From assembly GCA_050949055.1 (NCBI GenBank), contig JBMNFA010000006.1, positions 12,871-76,870 of the forward strand: a stretch of 64,000 nucleotides of DNA. Direction: 5' to 3'. Made by a program: the position numbers and the translations under genes. Under the pieces are notes generated by a model. It searched no databases and was not told the origin of the DNA. It worked only from the letters and a program-made list of their open reading frames with translations. Positions 51,265-59,964 of the stretch are shown here, piece by piece (positions within the stretch are counted from its first letter, which is position 1; the number at the start of each line of letters is the position of its first letter). This DNA comes from JAEZJZ01 sp050949055 (GTDB taxonomy: Bacteria > Bacillota > UBA994 > UBA5500).

Positions 51265-52137
51265 CTCGCTATACATCTCCTCGGCATCTTGGGGCAAGGC
51301 GCGTACATGTCGTAAGTGGGCACTCACCCGGCGGTCGTCCTCCAGCGGATAGGTGAAATTGAAGTGTGCAGCCACGGTTTGGGCCGTGTCGCGGAACAGA
51401 TCGCCAGCCGCAAACAGTGCCTCCCAAGTAGCCTGGTAACTGCCCTCGGCATAGGTGGTCAGCAGGCGATTCCAACTGTCGGGCGAGATGTGCTGGTCGA
51501 GATACTTATAGCCCTTGCCCACACTGAGCGAGAAATTGCTGTTGATGCCAGCTTGCCACTCCAGCATCCGGAGCAGCATGTCGCGCACCAAGTCCAGCAT
51601 CTGTTTGGCGTAGATCAGTTCCTGGCGCCAGAGGCCCTTGGCTACATAGGGTGACACCCACCAGAACTCGTTACAGCAATCGGCGAATTGTCGAGCAGTC
51701 GGGGGCTTGACCCAGTAGTCTTCATCGGAAGGCGGGGGAATCTCCGGCAGCCGGTTATCTTTGTCCAGCAGTGCGACGGTCAGCTTATCTTCCTGCAAAT
51801 AGTCATCCTTCAGTTCCAGCCGGAGCAGGCTCAGGTCTATCCGGTTGCCATCCATGAATTGCATCAGGTATGTGAAGCGGCCCTTGTCCAGCGGGGGAAC
51901 CAGGCCCATCGCTTCCGGCATCTGCATGATCATCCGCTCGCCAAAGACATCCACCCAGCTGTGATCTCGGAGGAAGGATTCCAGTTCCGTTACCAGGTAG
52001 ACAACGTCATAGTCTTGAAAGCAGTCCTTGGGGACGTTAGGATTGGTGCGCGAGCCATTCATCAACACCGCCCGCACCCGCTCGTCCCGCCTAGCAACGC
52101 CCAGTATCAGTTGCATCATCTCTCGTTCGGTTCTCAT
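51262..52137 (-). CDS. Aminoglycoside 6-adenylyltransferase-like protein (ANT(6) family)
   Basis: This 291-residue protein matches the ANT(6)/AadE family: VRAVLMNGSRTNPNVPKD with the nucleotidyltransferase GS, then FQDYDVVYLV (DxD). WWVSPYVAKGLWR and a helical C terminus with SPDSWNRLLTTYAEG follow. The ATG at 52137 is chosen with AGGA eight bases upstream, from several in-frame ATGs. Chromosomal members occur widely in Firmicutes and do not always confer streptomycin resistance. Confidence 0.9.
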   Translation of the reverse strand: MRTEREMMQLILGVARRDERVRAVLMNGSRTNPNVPKDCFQDYDVVYLVTELESFLRDHSWVDVFGERMIMQMPEAMGLVPPLDKGRFTYLMQFMDGNRIDLSLLRLELKDDYLQEDKLTVALLDKDNRLPEIPPPSDEDYWVKPPTARQFADCCNEFWWVSPYVAKGLWRQELIYAKQMLDLVRDMLLRMLEWQAGINSNFSLSVGKGYKYLDQHISPDSWNRLLTTYAEGSYQATWEALFAAGDLFRDTAQTVAAHFNFTYPLEDDRRVSAHLRHVRALPQDAEEMYSE

Positions 52138-52290
52138 GATCATCATCCTCATTTCGTTGGTGGGGCAGGGGGATGGGTATTCTGTTACGCTCTTCGGAAC
52201 GGGACTGACTACTGTCCCCGCTGTCCCTTTCTGGGAACAACGTCCAGTCCTTGGCGTCCAATTAAGAAAGGAAAGCGGGAGGTGCTATGC

Positions 52291-53502
52291 ATGCGCAAAG
52301 TGCTGTTTGTACTCTTGACGCTGACACTGCTCAGTGGGTGCACCCAAGCCACCCTGCCGCCAAACATGAGCCTGTTGTCCGAGCTAGCGGAACAGGGGGC
52401 AGGCGTTGGGTTGTACCAGCAGTTTGGTTTCGACCTCTATCACCAGCTGAACAGCGGTAGCCTGGAGAATCTGCTGATCTCACCTACCAGCATCGCCTTG
52501 GCTGTGTCCATGACCCTAAATGGAGCCGACGGGGGCACCCGGCAGCAAATGTTGGAGGCTTTGGGGTTGGGGGATTGTGACCTGCAACAGCTGAACGAGG
52601 CCAATCAGTTGCTGATCAGGCGTTTGCAGGACTCGGACGTAACCCTGTCCATAGCCAATTCTCTATGGATGCGGCAGGGTATCGAATTCAACCAGGATTT
52701 CGTACAGAGCAATCAGACCTACTATGACGCAGCGGCGCACAACCTGGACTTCAGTTCTGATGCCGCGGTGGAGACTATCAACAACTGGGTAAAGGAACAG
52801 ACTAACGATCTGATCGACGGCATTATTGAGGGTCCCATCCATCCTCTAACGCTGATGTTCCTGATCAACGCGATCTATTTCCAGGGCGATTGGGGCATGC
52901 CTTTTGATCCGGACCGCACCAAGGAGGGTCTATTCCATACACCACAGGGGACGGTCAATGTGCCCTTCATGCGGCAGACCGACAAGTTTGACTATCTGTA
53001 TCAGGATGGCCTGCAGGCGCTGCGCTTGCCCTATGCCGATGAAGAGCTGGCTATGTATCTCTTCTTGCCTGAGGATTGGGAGGCCTTCCAGCAGCAACTG
53101 ACGGCCGAACAGTGGCAGGGTTGGCTGGGCGACTTCCGGTCTGAGCGGGTGCAGCTGGAACTGCCCAAGTTCGAGTTCGCCTATGAAGAGCAGCTAAACG
53201 ATGCCCTGCAGGCACTGGGCATGACCCTGCCCTTCGCCGCCGGGCAAGCCGATTTTCACCTGATAGCAGATATCGAACAGGATATCTACATCAGTGAGGT
53301 CAAACACAAGTCTTTCATTGCCGTGGATGAGGTGGGGACAGAAGCCGCTGCAGTCACTTCCGTGGAGATGGTGGCGACTGGCATGCCAGTGGAGCCCATC
53401 CAGCTGAAGTTTGATCGGCCGTTCTTCTTCGTCATTCACGACCGGATGACCGACACTGCGCTATTCATGGGCCAGGTGATGGATCCTGCGCGCACAGAGT
53501 GA
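52291..53502 (+). CDS. Serpin family protease inhibitor, lipoprotein
   Basis: This 403-residue serpin has an N-terminal lipoprotein signal with LLSGC (Cys about 17). Family segments are ENLLISPTSIALAVSMTLNG, ANSLWMRQG, FLINAIYFQGDW and FDRPFFFVIHDRMTDTALFM. The reactive-loop hinge reads DEVGTEAAAVTSVE, with small residues at P12-P10 and Thr at P14, as in inhibitory serpins. P1 would fall near Thr/Gly in MVATGMP. It would act outside the cell on a serine or cysteine protease. Serpins are scattered in prokaryotes. GGGAGG precedes the ATG. Confidence 0.93.
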   Translation: MRKVLFVLLTLTLLSGCTQATLPPNMSLLSELAEQGAGVGLYQQFGFDLYHQLNSGSLENLLISPTSIALAVSMTLNGADGGTRQQMLEALGLGDCDLQQLNEANQLLIRRLQDSDVTLSIANSLWMRQGIEFNQDFVQSNQTYYDAAAHNLDFSSDAAVETINNWVKEQTNDLIDGIIEGPIHPLTLMFLINAIYFQGDWGMPFDPDRTKEGLFHTPQGTVNVPFMRQTDKFDYLYQDGLQALRLPYADEELAMYLFLPEDWEAFQQQLTAEQWQGWLGDFRSERVQLELPKFEFAYEEQLNDALQALGMTLPFAAGQADFHLIADIEQDIYISEVKHKSFIAVDEVGTEAAAVTSVEMVATGMPVEPIQLKFDRPFFFVIHDRMTDTALFMGQVMDPARTE

Positions 53503-53521
53503 AGGGCGCGGGAATGGCAGA

Positions 53522-53580
53522 GACAGCGGGACGTGTACCTCGTATCATCGCGTGATACAAGGTACTCGTCCCGCTGCATC
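53522..53580. repeat. Palindrome of the GGGAC/GTCCC family
   Basis: Arms GACAGCGGGACGTGTACC and GGTACTCGTCCCGCTGCATC with an inner GTATCA/TGATAC stem. It lies between the 3' ends of the convergent serpin and zinc-ribbon genes. Confidence 0.88.
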
Positions 53581-53598
53581 ATGCGGTCTGCTTGTTGC

Positions 53599-54711
53599 TT
53601 ATTGACTGGTCACCAACAGGTAGATGGCGGCTACCAACAACAAGCCGAGCGCTATGCAGGCCGTCACTTTCAAAGCACTTACCGGAGCTTCCCCATGCAC
53701 TTCACCGGTCTGGCCGTTGACGATGAAGCTATACGCCTTTCCCTGGTAGTTGTACGACGACATCCAGAGCGGTAGCAACAGATGCTTGAAAGCGATCTTT
53801 TGGAACGAGGTGGTGAACTGCAGAGCCCGCACCTCGTCGCCGTTAATCTGCCGCACGATCCCCTGGGCAATCTTCTGTTTGATGGCTGCCTTGGCCCGTT
53901 CCCATCCCTGCTTGACGCCGATGGTGTACTTCTCGGCGGCGAAGCCGGAAAGGTATTCTGGCCGGTACTCTGTCAATTGAGCCAGATCGTAGTGGCCAAA
54001 GGTGCCGGCCAACACTTCGTCCAGGCGCTGCGATGCGTGCACCAGTTCGTCATCGTAATACTTGGCGTAGGTGCCGCTGACCGGTCGCCAGCTGGTGCGC
54101 CGCTCCTGTCGATGCTCGGTGACCGTCTTGCCGTTCCTGGTCACCGTTACTGGCACCGTTACCCAATAGTAGGTGCCCTTTTGTGCCCGATAGGCGGAGT
54201 AGGTGTCCGCGTCGTAGGTCCAAAAGGGGATGTAGATCCCCTGCAATTGTTTTGCCTGGTAGCTGTGTTTCAGATCGCTGGGCGCGAAGAAACGGCTACT
54301 GACCCACTTCCTGAATGCTTGCTCTGCGGCCGACTGGGTGATCTTGAACGGAATCAACGATTCAGGCTTGATGCCGGGCAACTGATCCAGTTGCACCACC
54401 TGGGCCGAGCCGCAGAACGAGCAGTTCTGGGCAGCGCGATTGGCTTCCAGCACCGTCTCAGCTCCGCAGTTATCGCAGCGGATCACTTTGGTGACCTGCC
54501 CCCAGTCGGTAGAACATTGCAGCTCTCCCTCGGCCAGGTCGTATTCTTTCACTTCGCCGCCCTCACTGCTGATTTCCACCTGATGGCGGCAGTAGGGGCA
54601 GGCCAAAGCTTGCGTCTCGGGGTCGAAGACCATATCGGCACCGCATTGCGGACAGGGGAAGCGGTCGACAGCCGTGATTTCATGAGTTTCGTTCGGGATC
54701 TGCTGTTCCAT
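53599..54711 (-). CDS. Zinc-ribbon membrane-anchored protein (YdjG-like)
   Basis: This 370-residue protein has two N-terminal zinc ribbons (PCPQCGADM...CPYC and RCDNCGAE...CSFCG), a central domain with IYIPFWTYDADTYS and a C-terminal membrane helix (VTACIALGLLLVAAIYLLV). The ATG at 54711 follows GGAGGACGGGGCG. It is 14 bases downstream of a YdjI-like SPFH gene. In Bacillus subtilis, YdjG and YdjH anchor YdjI at the membrane near PspA. A similar stress or membrane role is inferred. No pspA is in the window. Confidence 0.8.
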   Translation of the reverse strand: MEQQIPNETHEITAVDRFPCPQCGADMVFDPETQALACPYCRHQVEISSEGGEVKEYDLAEGELQCSTDWGQVTKVIRCDNCGAETVLEANRAAQNCSFCGSAQVVQLDQLPGIKPESLIPFKITQSAAEQAFRKWVSSRFFAPSDLKHSYQAKQLQGIYIPFWTYDADTYSAYRAQKGTYYWVTVPVTVTRNGKTVTEHRQERRTSWRPVSGTYAKYYDDELVHASQRLDEVLAGTFGHYDLAQLTEYRPEYLSGFAAEKYTIGVKQGWERAKAAIKQKIAQGIVRQINGDEVRALQFTTSFQKIAFKHLLLPLWMSSYNYQGKAYSFIVNGQTGEVHGEAPVSALKVTACIALGLLLVAAIYLLVTSQ

Positions 54712-54725
54712 CGCCCCGTCCTCCG

Positions 54726-55817
54726 TCATAGCTTCTGGCCACACTCAGGGCAGAATTTCATATTGCGGTCAGCCTCAAATCCGCATGAGCTGCACTTCTT
54801 AGTGGTCGCCAGACTGTTACCGCACCCAGGGCAGAACTTGAATGACTCGGGCACAGCCATGCCGCACTCAGGACAAAAGCGCTTTCCCAAAGTGTCGGTT
54901 TGGGGAGCAGGCTGGCTGACAGGTGCTGCAGGTGCTGGTGTGGGAGTTGGCGCTGGCTCTCCGCTCATCGCCTGGGTCAGTGCCTTTCCTAGCGCGGCAC
55001 CGGCACCCAGGCCTACGCCTGCAGCAGCCACCCCTCCACCCTCGTTGTTGGCCGCTTCGCGCAGTGCTTCCGCCGCCTGATACTGGGCATAGCGGCCGAG
55101 ATCGCCAACGATGCCCATAGAGGTGCGTTTATCCAGTACCGCTTCCACTTCCTTAGGCAGGGAGACATTCTCAATAGTAAACGAAGTGATGTCCAAGCCA
55201 TACTCAGCGAAGCGGGGGCGCAGCTTGTGCGCTGCCTGCTCGCTTAACTCGTCATAATGCATGGAGATATCCAGCGCCGCGATCTGCGACTCAGCCAGCA
55301 GATCGCTCAGCCCGGAGATGGCAGTGGATCGCAGTTGACCCACTATCTCTTCGCTGGTGAAATGGCCGCTGGTGCCGAAGACTTCCTTGAGCAGTTTCGC
55401 CGGATCGACCGCTCGGAAGGCAAATACCCCGTAGGCGCGTAGCCGCAACATGCCGAACTCCCGGTCACGCATGATGATCGGATTGGCTGTGCCCCATTTC
55501 TGCTGGGTGAATTGCTTTGTGTTGACGAAATAGACTTCTGCCTTAAAAGGCGAATTGAAGCCATATTTCCAGGACTTCAGCTTGGTCAATATCGGCAAGT
55601 TGGCGGTGGACAGCTGATAGCGTCCTGGGCTGAACACGTCTGCTATCTGTCCCTCGTTTACGAAGACCGCATTCTGTGCCTCCCTTACCGTCAGCTGCGC
55701 CCCCATCTTGATCTCTTTGTTGGCTACCGGGAATCGGTAGACCAGGGTGTCACTGCTGTCGTCTGTCCACTCGATTACCTCGATGAACTGGCTCTTGATG
55801 AAGCCAAACAATCCCAC
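54726..55817 (-). CDS. SPFH domain protein with C-terminal zinc ribbons (YdjI-like)
   Basis: This 363-residue protein has an N-terminal SPFH/band-7-like domain (about 1-250) of the YdjI or virion-core-protein-like group, starting GLFGFIKSQFIEVIEW. A glycine/alanine and proline-rich linker (near 260-300) follows, then two zinc ribbons, FCPECGMA...CPGCGN and CSSCGFE...CPECG. The GTG start has GGAGGGG seven bases upstream. It is first in a two-gene unit with the YdjG-like gene and probably forms membrane-associated oligomers. Confidence 0.88.
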   Translation of the reverse strand: MGLFGFIKSQFIEVIEWTDDSSDTLVYRFPVANKEIKMGAQLTVREAQNAVFVNEGQIADVFSPGRYQLSTANLPILTKLKSWKYGFNSPFKAEVYFVNTKQFTQQKWGTANPIIMRDREFGMLRLRAYGVFAFRAVDPAKLLKEVFGTSGHFTSEEIVGQLRSTAISGLSDLLAESQIAALDISMHYDELSEQAAHKLRPRFAEYGLDITSFTIENVSLPKEVEAVLDKRTSMGIVGDLGRYAQYQAAEALREAANNEGGGVAAAGVGLGAGAALGKALTQAMSGEPAPTPTPAPAAPVSQPAPQTDTLGKRFCPECGMAVPESFKFCPGCGNSLATTKKCSSCGFEADRNMKFCPECGQKL

Positions 55818-55890
55818 CGGTCATCCCCTCCACATACGAATTTCTAAGATAATTATATCAGCACTGATGCGGGGGGATAGCCCTTGCCTA

Positions 55891-56697
55891 TCACTTTTTG
55901 ACCAGCCAATACTTGCGTTTCCAGCCGGCGCCTATGCTGGGGCCGGGCTCCTCAAAACGCGACCAGCAAAATCCATGCTCCACTAGCCAATGATGCACGG
56001 CATCGTCTTTATCCGCGTTGCCTGGGCAAAGGATGATCATGCCACCTGGCTTGACGACTCGGCGCATCTCAGTCAGTTCGGCTTCCAAATGGTCGCCAAA
56101 TACGTGTCCGGCGACAAGCACGTCCGCAAAGGCATCCGGGAAAGGAATGGCGCACAGCTCTCCGTCTACCACAAAGATGTTGCTATGACCCCGTTGCCGC
56201 GCGCGGCGGCGGATGAACTGGCGTAGGTTGCCGATCGGTTCGACTGCATAGATGGTCCTGGCCAACGGTGCCATGCGGAAAGTCTGGCTGCCTGTTCCGG
56301 CACCGACATCAATCACCACTGTGCCACGAAAATCGGTCAGACCGAGCAGTTCCTGATCGTCCCAGCGGTTGAACGATTGTCGATCGTAGGCCTCCGGCTC
56401 GGTGACGTAGATGATCCAGTCCTCCATACTACCCAGTACCGCCTGTTCGAGTTGGCGCAGTTCCTCCCCTGAAGGCAACGGTTCGTGGGCGTATTCGGCC
56501 AACAGCTCGTTCAGCCAGGATTCGATCGATGGACACTTATGCTTCATAAACCAGGCGACGTCAGGGTTGGCGCGTAGAGTGAGCGCCAGCTCGCGCCGCC
56601 GCCCATGCCTGGGCAGCCAGGAAAGCTGGATTTCCTCCAGCAGGGTCAGTGCGCAAAAGGGGAGCTGAGATAGGTCTTTCCATCCAAACGGGCTCAT
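55891..56697 (-). CDS. SAM-dependent methyltransferase
   Basis: This 268-residue class I methyltransferase has SAM-binding motif I VVIDVGAGTGSQTFRM near residue 130, acidic motif IYAVEP, VDGELCAIPFPDAFADVLV and VVKPGGMIILCP. The N-terminal 120 residues are specific to this protein. The ATG at 56697 follows GGAGGTGTCTA. A longer frame to 56853 lacks a ribosome site. The substrate is unknown. The gap 56698-57007 shows no other gene. Confidence 0.87.
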   Translation of the reverse strand: MSPFGWKDLSQLPFCALTLLEEIQLSWLPRHGRRRELALTLRANPDVAWFMKHKCPSIESWLNELLAEYAHEPLPSGEELRQLEQAVLGSMEDWIIYVTEPEAYDRQSFNRWDDQELLGLTDFRGTVVIDVGAGTGSQTFRMAPLARTIYAVEPIGNLRQFIRRRARQRGHSNIFVVDGELCAIPFPDAFADVLVAGHVFGDHLEAELTEMRRVVKPGGMIILCPGNADKDDAVHHWLVEHGFCWSRFEEPGPSIGAGWKRKYWLVKK

Positions 56698-57007
56698 TAG
56701 ACACCTCCGCATACTCTTTCTAGTTAACAATACCAGACGCGTCTGAGCAGCGACTATGGTAATAAAGCGTGTGACCAATTCTTGCCCGCTGTGACAGGAA
56801 GGACCCGCCTTGTCACTTTGTATAGCATTGATGATAGCCAGCTTGTCTATCATAGCATTACATATTGTTCAGCAATGATTTGGGGAAGCGGTCTCGTCGG
56901 TCAAGTCTTGTGGCTGGGTAGGTCCGGCAAGGAAGCTGGGAGAAGGGTAAGGGACCACACGTGCCGAACATCGGTTAGTGAACAAGCTAGAAGAAAGAGG
57001 GGATCCC

Positions 57008-58129
57008 ATGAACTACAGCGCCAGATGGCGGCGATTGCAGAGCGCCATGCAACGCGAGCGATTGGATGGCATCGTCTATGGCAGCGGTGCCAACTTCCAG
57101 TATCTGAGTGGCCTGCAGCAAACCTGGCAGCGAGAACATGAGCCGGCCGAACCAGACTGCCTGCTGGCTTTGACGGCCAGCCAACCGCCGCTGGTGGTCT
57201 GCAGGCGGTATCCGGGTGTAAACCCGGCCAACCTGCGAATAGAGGCGGCCGCATCGCTGCAAGAGGCCGTCGCTTTGCTGCGCAATTACCTGAATGGGCA
57301 GAGGGTTGGCGTCAGCAGCCAGGCGGCCGCCTATCTGAGCGAGCTGGTTGGGCAAGCACTGCCTGGAGCCGTTTGCCCCGTGGCGGAAGAGATGGGCGCA
57401 GAGCTGCGCCAGGTCAAAGACGCCGACGAAGTTGAGCGCATCCGAAAAGTGGTAAACTTGACCGACCGGGTGATGGCACAGGTGCTCCCATTGATCCGCC
57501 CCGGTATCACCCAGCCCGAGCTGCAACAGCAGATTGCCCAAGCAGGGCTGGCCCTCGGTGCCCAGGACGTTTCTTTTACGCCCGCGGCCCTTTATGTCAA
57601 GTCGGGTACTACACCCACTGCAGAGCCATTCGTTTATCCACAGGACCAAGGCTTGGTGCCAGGCACCTCCATCGCCCTTGACTTCGGTTTTGTGCTCGAT
57701 GGCTACTGTTCGGATTTCGGGCGTTCCTTCTACTGCGGGCCGGCTCCCGAACATATCTCCGGTGCCTACCGGACCCTACAAGCCGGCCAGTGCCATCTGA
57801 TCAGCCAGCTACGCCCAGGCATGCGCATCAGCCAGCTATACGGCATACTGGAAGCTTTCCTCGACGAACACGGCTATGGCGATCGCCTGCGTGCCCGCCT
57901 TCCCGACGGTACCTTAGGTCACCAGATCGGCGTTGGCCTACACGAGGACCCCTGGCTGAGGCCGACCAGCGAGCGACAGTTGCAGCCCGGCATGGTGATG
58001 GCTATCGAACCAAAGTTGTGGTTCCCAGGGGAGTATTATCTGCGTGTGGAGGATATCGTCGTGATCACCGAAAACGGTGCAGAGGCGCTGACCAAGTTTG
58101 ACCGGGAAACATTTGAGTTGCCGCTATGA
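57008..58129 (+). CDS. M24 family Xaa-Pro aminopeptidase-like protein
   Basis: This 373-residue creatinase/prolidase-type protein has an N-terminal creatinase_N domain (first ~135 residues) and a pita-bread M24 domain. The five metal ligands are visible: SIALDFGFVLDGYCSDFGRS (two Asp), GHQIGVGLHE (His), MAIEPKLW (Glu) and RVEDIVV (Glu). It would cleave X-Pro bonds in peptides. GAGGGGATCCC precedes the ATG. Confidence 0.92.
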   Translation: MNYSARWRRLQSAMQRERLDGIVYGSGANFQYLSGLQQTWQREHEPAEPDCLLALTASQPPLVVCRRYPGVNPANLRIEAAASLQEAVALLRNYLNGQRVGVSSQAAAYLSELVGQALPGAVCPVAEEMGAELRQVKDADEVERIRKVVNLTDRVMAQVLPLIRPGITQPELQQQIAQAGLALGAQDVSFTPAALYVKSGTTPTAEPFVYPQDQGLVPGTSIALDFGFVLDGYCSDFGRSFYCGPAPEHISGAYRTLQAGQCHLISQLRPGMRISQLYGILEAFLDEHGYGDRLRARLPDGTLGHQIGVGLHEDPWLRPTSERQLQPGMVMAIEPKLWFPGEYYLRVEDIVVITENGAEALTKFDRETFELPL

Positions 58130-58378
58130 TCAGCGGAGGGGCCTTGCTCTTGACCTTACCGGCTCAACGGCCAGCCATTGATTGACCAGTAGCTCGGATT
58201 CGGACTTAACTGCGCTGTAGACCGCCGAGAGCGCGCACCACCTCTTCCGCAGGCTCAATCCCAGCAAAGGCCAACGCAGATAGCTTGTGACGCGCGCGGC
58301 ACCGTGCCTGGCAGACTGGTCTTCGTGCTTCATAGAGTCTATAATGGTGGCAACAGCTGCAACTTTGGAGGGGATGAA

Positions 58379-59086
58379 ATGATACCAACGCCACACATCG
58401 CCGTTTCCGAGCAGGGGATCATCGCTGAGACCATTTTGCTGCCAGGAGATCCGCTGCGCGCCAAGTTCATTGCTGACAAATACCTGGAGGGGGTTGTTCA
58501 GTTTAACGGCACCAGAAACATGCTCGGCTTCACAGGTACCTACCACGGTAAACGAGTTTCAGTGATGGGGACCGGCATGGGCATGCCTTCCATCGGTATC
58601 TATTCTTACGAGCTGATCCACTTCTATGGGGTGAAGAACTTGATCCGCGTCGGTTCCTGCGGGGCTTTCCAGCCAGATATCAAGGTGCGAGACATCATCG
58701 TCGGCATGTCTGCTTCCACTGACTCCAATTTCGCAGAGCAGTATGCCTTGCCTGGCACCTATGCTCCCACCGCCTCCTGGTCGTTGCTCAAGCGGGCTGT
58801 GGATGTGGCCGAGAGCAAAGGGATCCCAGTCAAAGTAGGCAACATCCTATCTTCGGACGTCTTTTACGGCGATGACCCCGAATCATGGAAGAGATGGGCC
58901 AAGATGGGCGTGCTGGCGGTGGAGATGGAAGCGGCTGCGCTGTACATGAATGCCGCCCGTGCCGGCGTCGACGCCCTCTGCATTCTCACAGTGTCCGACT
59001 CGCTGGTCTCCCATCAGCTGGTCAGCGCTGAGGAAAGGCAGAACACGTTCACGCAGATGATGGAGATAGCGCTGGAGTTGGCATAG
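58379..59086 (+). CDS. deoD: Purine nucleoside phosphorylase, DeoD type
   Basis: This 235-residue enzyme cleaves purine (deoxy)nucleosides with phosphate to base and (deoxy)ribose 1-phosphate. The N-terminal HIAVSEQGIIAETILLPGDP, GTGMGMPSIGIYSYEL, RVGSCGAFQPDIKVRD and AVEMEAAALYMNAARAG are DeoD signatures. GGAGGGGATGAA precedes the ATG. A TATAAT lies at 58340-58345 with TGGTCT 17 bases upstream of it. A long palindrome begins right after the stop codon. Confidence 0.96.
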   Translation: MIPTPHIAVSEQGIIAETILLPGDPLRAKFIADKYLEGVVQFNGTRNMLGFTGTYHGKRVSVMGTGMGMPSIGIYSYELIHFYGVKNLIRVGSCGAFQPDIKVRDIIVGMSASTDSNFAEQYALPGTYAPTASWSLLKRAVDVAESKGIPVKVGNILSSDVFYGDDPESWKRWAKMGVLAVEMEAAALYMNAARAGVDALCILTVSDSLVSHQLVSAEERQNTFTQMMEIALELA

Positions 59087-59151
59087 TGTGACAGAGGGAC
59101 GGATCTTTTGTCACACGCGGCGTGTGACAAAAGATCCGTCCCTCTGTCACA
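59087..59151. repeat. Long perfect palindrome of the GGGAC/GTCCC family
   Basis: Arms TGTGACAGAGGGACGGATC... and its exact complement, with inner TTTTGTCACACGC. It starts at the base after the deoD stop. It is the intact counterpart of the palindrome that IS copy 2 interrupts at 60654. Confidence 0.92.
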
Positions 59152-59181
59152 TCGCGAGACGAAAACGAGGAGGTTCATCTA

Positions 59182-59844
59182 ATGAAGATACGAACAAGTC
59201 GATTATTGCTCCTGTTATTGCTGGTGGCGGGTTTGTTGCTGGCAGGCTGTGCAGACCAGACGGGGATGCAGCAGCAGTTGCAGGAAAAGGACGCCCGCAT
59301 TGCTGAACTGGAGGAACAACTGGCCGGGTGGGAACGGCTGAGCGATCAGCAACCGCTACCGAGCGCATTGAAAGTGATCCGCTTGCTGCGGGATAAGGAC
59401 TTTGCGGGTGTCGCGGATTGGGTCCACCCTGACAAGGGCTTGCGCTTTACACCCTATGCCTTCATTGAAGTGGAGAAGGACCGCCGCTTCAGCGCCGAGG
59501 AAGTTGCCGGCCTGATGGGAGATGAAACCGTCTACGAATGGGGATTCTATGACGGCTCGGGTGAACCGATCGAGCTCACCTTTGCGGATTACTACCAGCG
59601 GTTCGTCTACGATCAGGACTTTGTCAACGCCCAGGTAATTGGAAACAACTACTCCGTCAGTTATGGTAATACCATCGACAACATCGGTGAAGCATATCCT
59701 GATGGCAAGTACATCGAGTTCTATTTCCCAGGCCTTCACCCCGAGTATGGCGGTGCTGATTGGCGCAGCCTGAGGACGGTGTTTGAGCAGGAGAACGACA
59801 CTTGGTATTTGGTGGGCATTGTGCACAGCGAGTGGACGATTTAA
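59182..59844 (+). CDS. Lipoprotein of unknown function
   Basis: This 220-residue exported lipoprotein has signal peptide and lipobox LLAGC near residue 22. A short coiled coil follows (MQQQLQEKDARIAELEEQLA). The rest resembles an uncharacterised extracellular domain with HPDKGLRFTPYAFIE. No catalytic motif is seen. GAGGAGG precedes the ATG. A hairpin at 59921 ends the unit. Confidence 0.75.
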   Translation: MKIRTSRLLLLLLLVAGLLLAGCADQTGMQQQLQEKDARIAELEEQLAGWERLSDQQPLPSALKVIRLLRDKDFAGVADWVHPDKGLRFTPYAFIEVEKDRRFSAEEVAGLMGDETVYEWGFYDGSGEPIELTFADYYQRFVYDQDFVNAQVIGNNYSVSYGNTIDNIGEAYPDGKYIEFYFPGLHPEYGGADWRSLRTVFEQENDTWYLVGIVHSEWTI

Positions 59845-59920
59845 AACTGGAACGAAGGGACAGTCACCGCGTGCCAAACTGGCAGCGGACATCAGGCAAG
59901 TCACTGATCCGAGATGCCAA

Positions 59921-59955
59921 ACGGGGAGTGGCCAAGGGCCACTCCCCGTGATATT
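59921..59955. terminator. Terminator hairpin between convergent genes
   Basis: ACGGGGAGTGGCC / GGCCACTCCCCGT with an AAG loop, followed by GATATTTT. It lies between the lipoprotein and the peroxiredoxin genes. Confidence 0.8.
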
Positions 59956-59964
59956 TTCCACCGG

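Noticed and set aside
51058..51315. 85-residue frame between proC and the ANT(6)-like gene
   Set aside because: It crosses a palindrome and the 3' end of the opposite gene, and has weak composition. No family is recognised.
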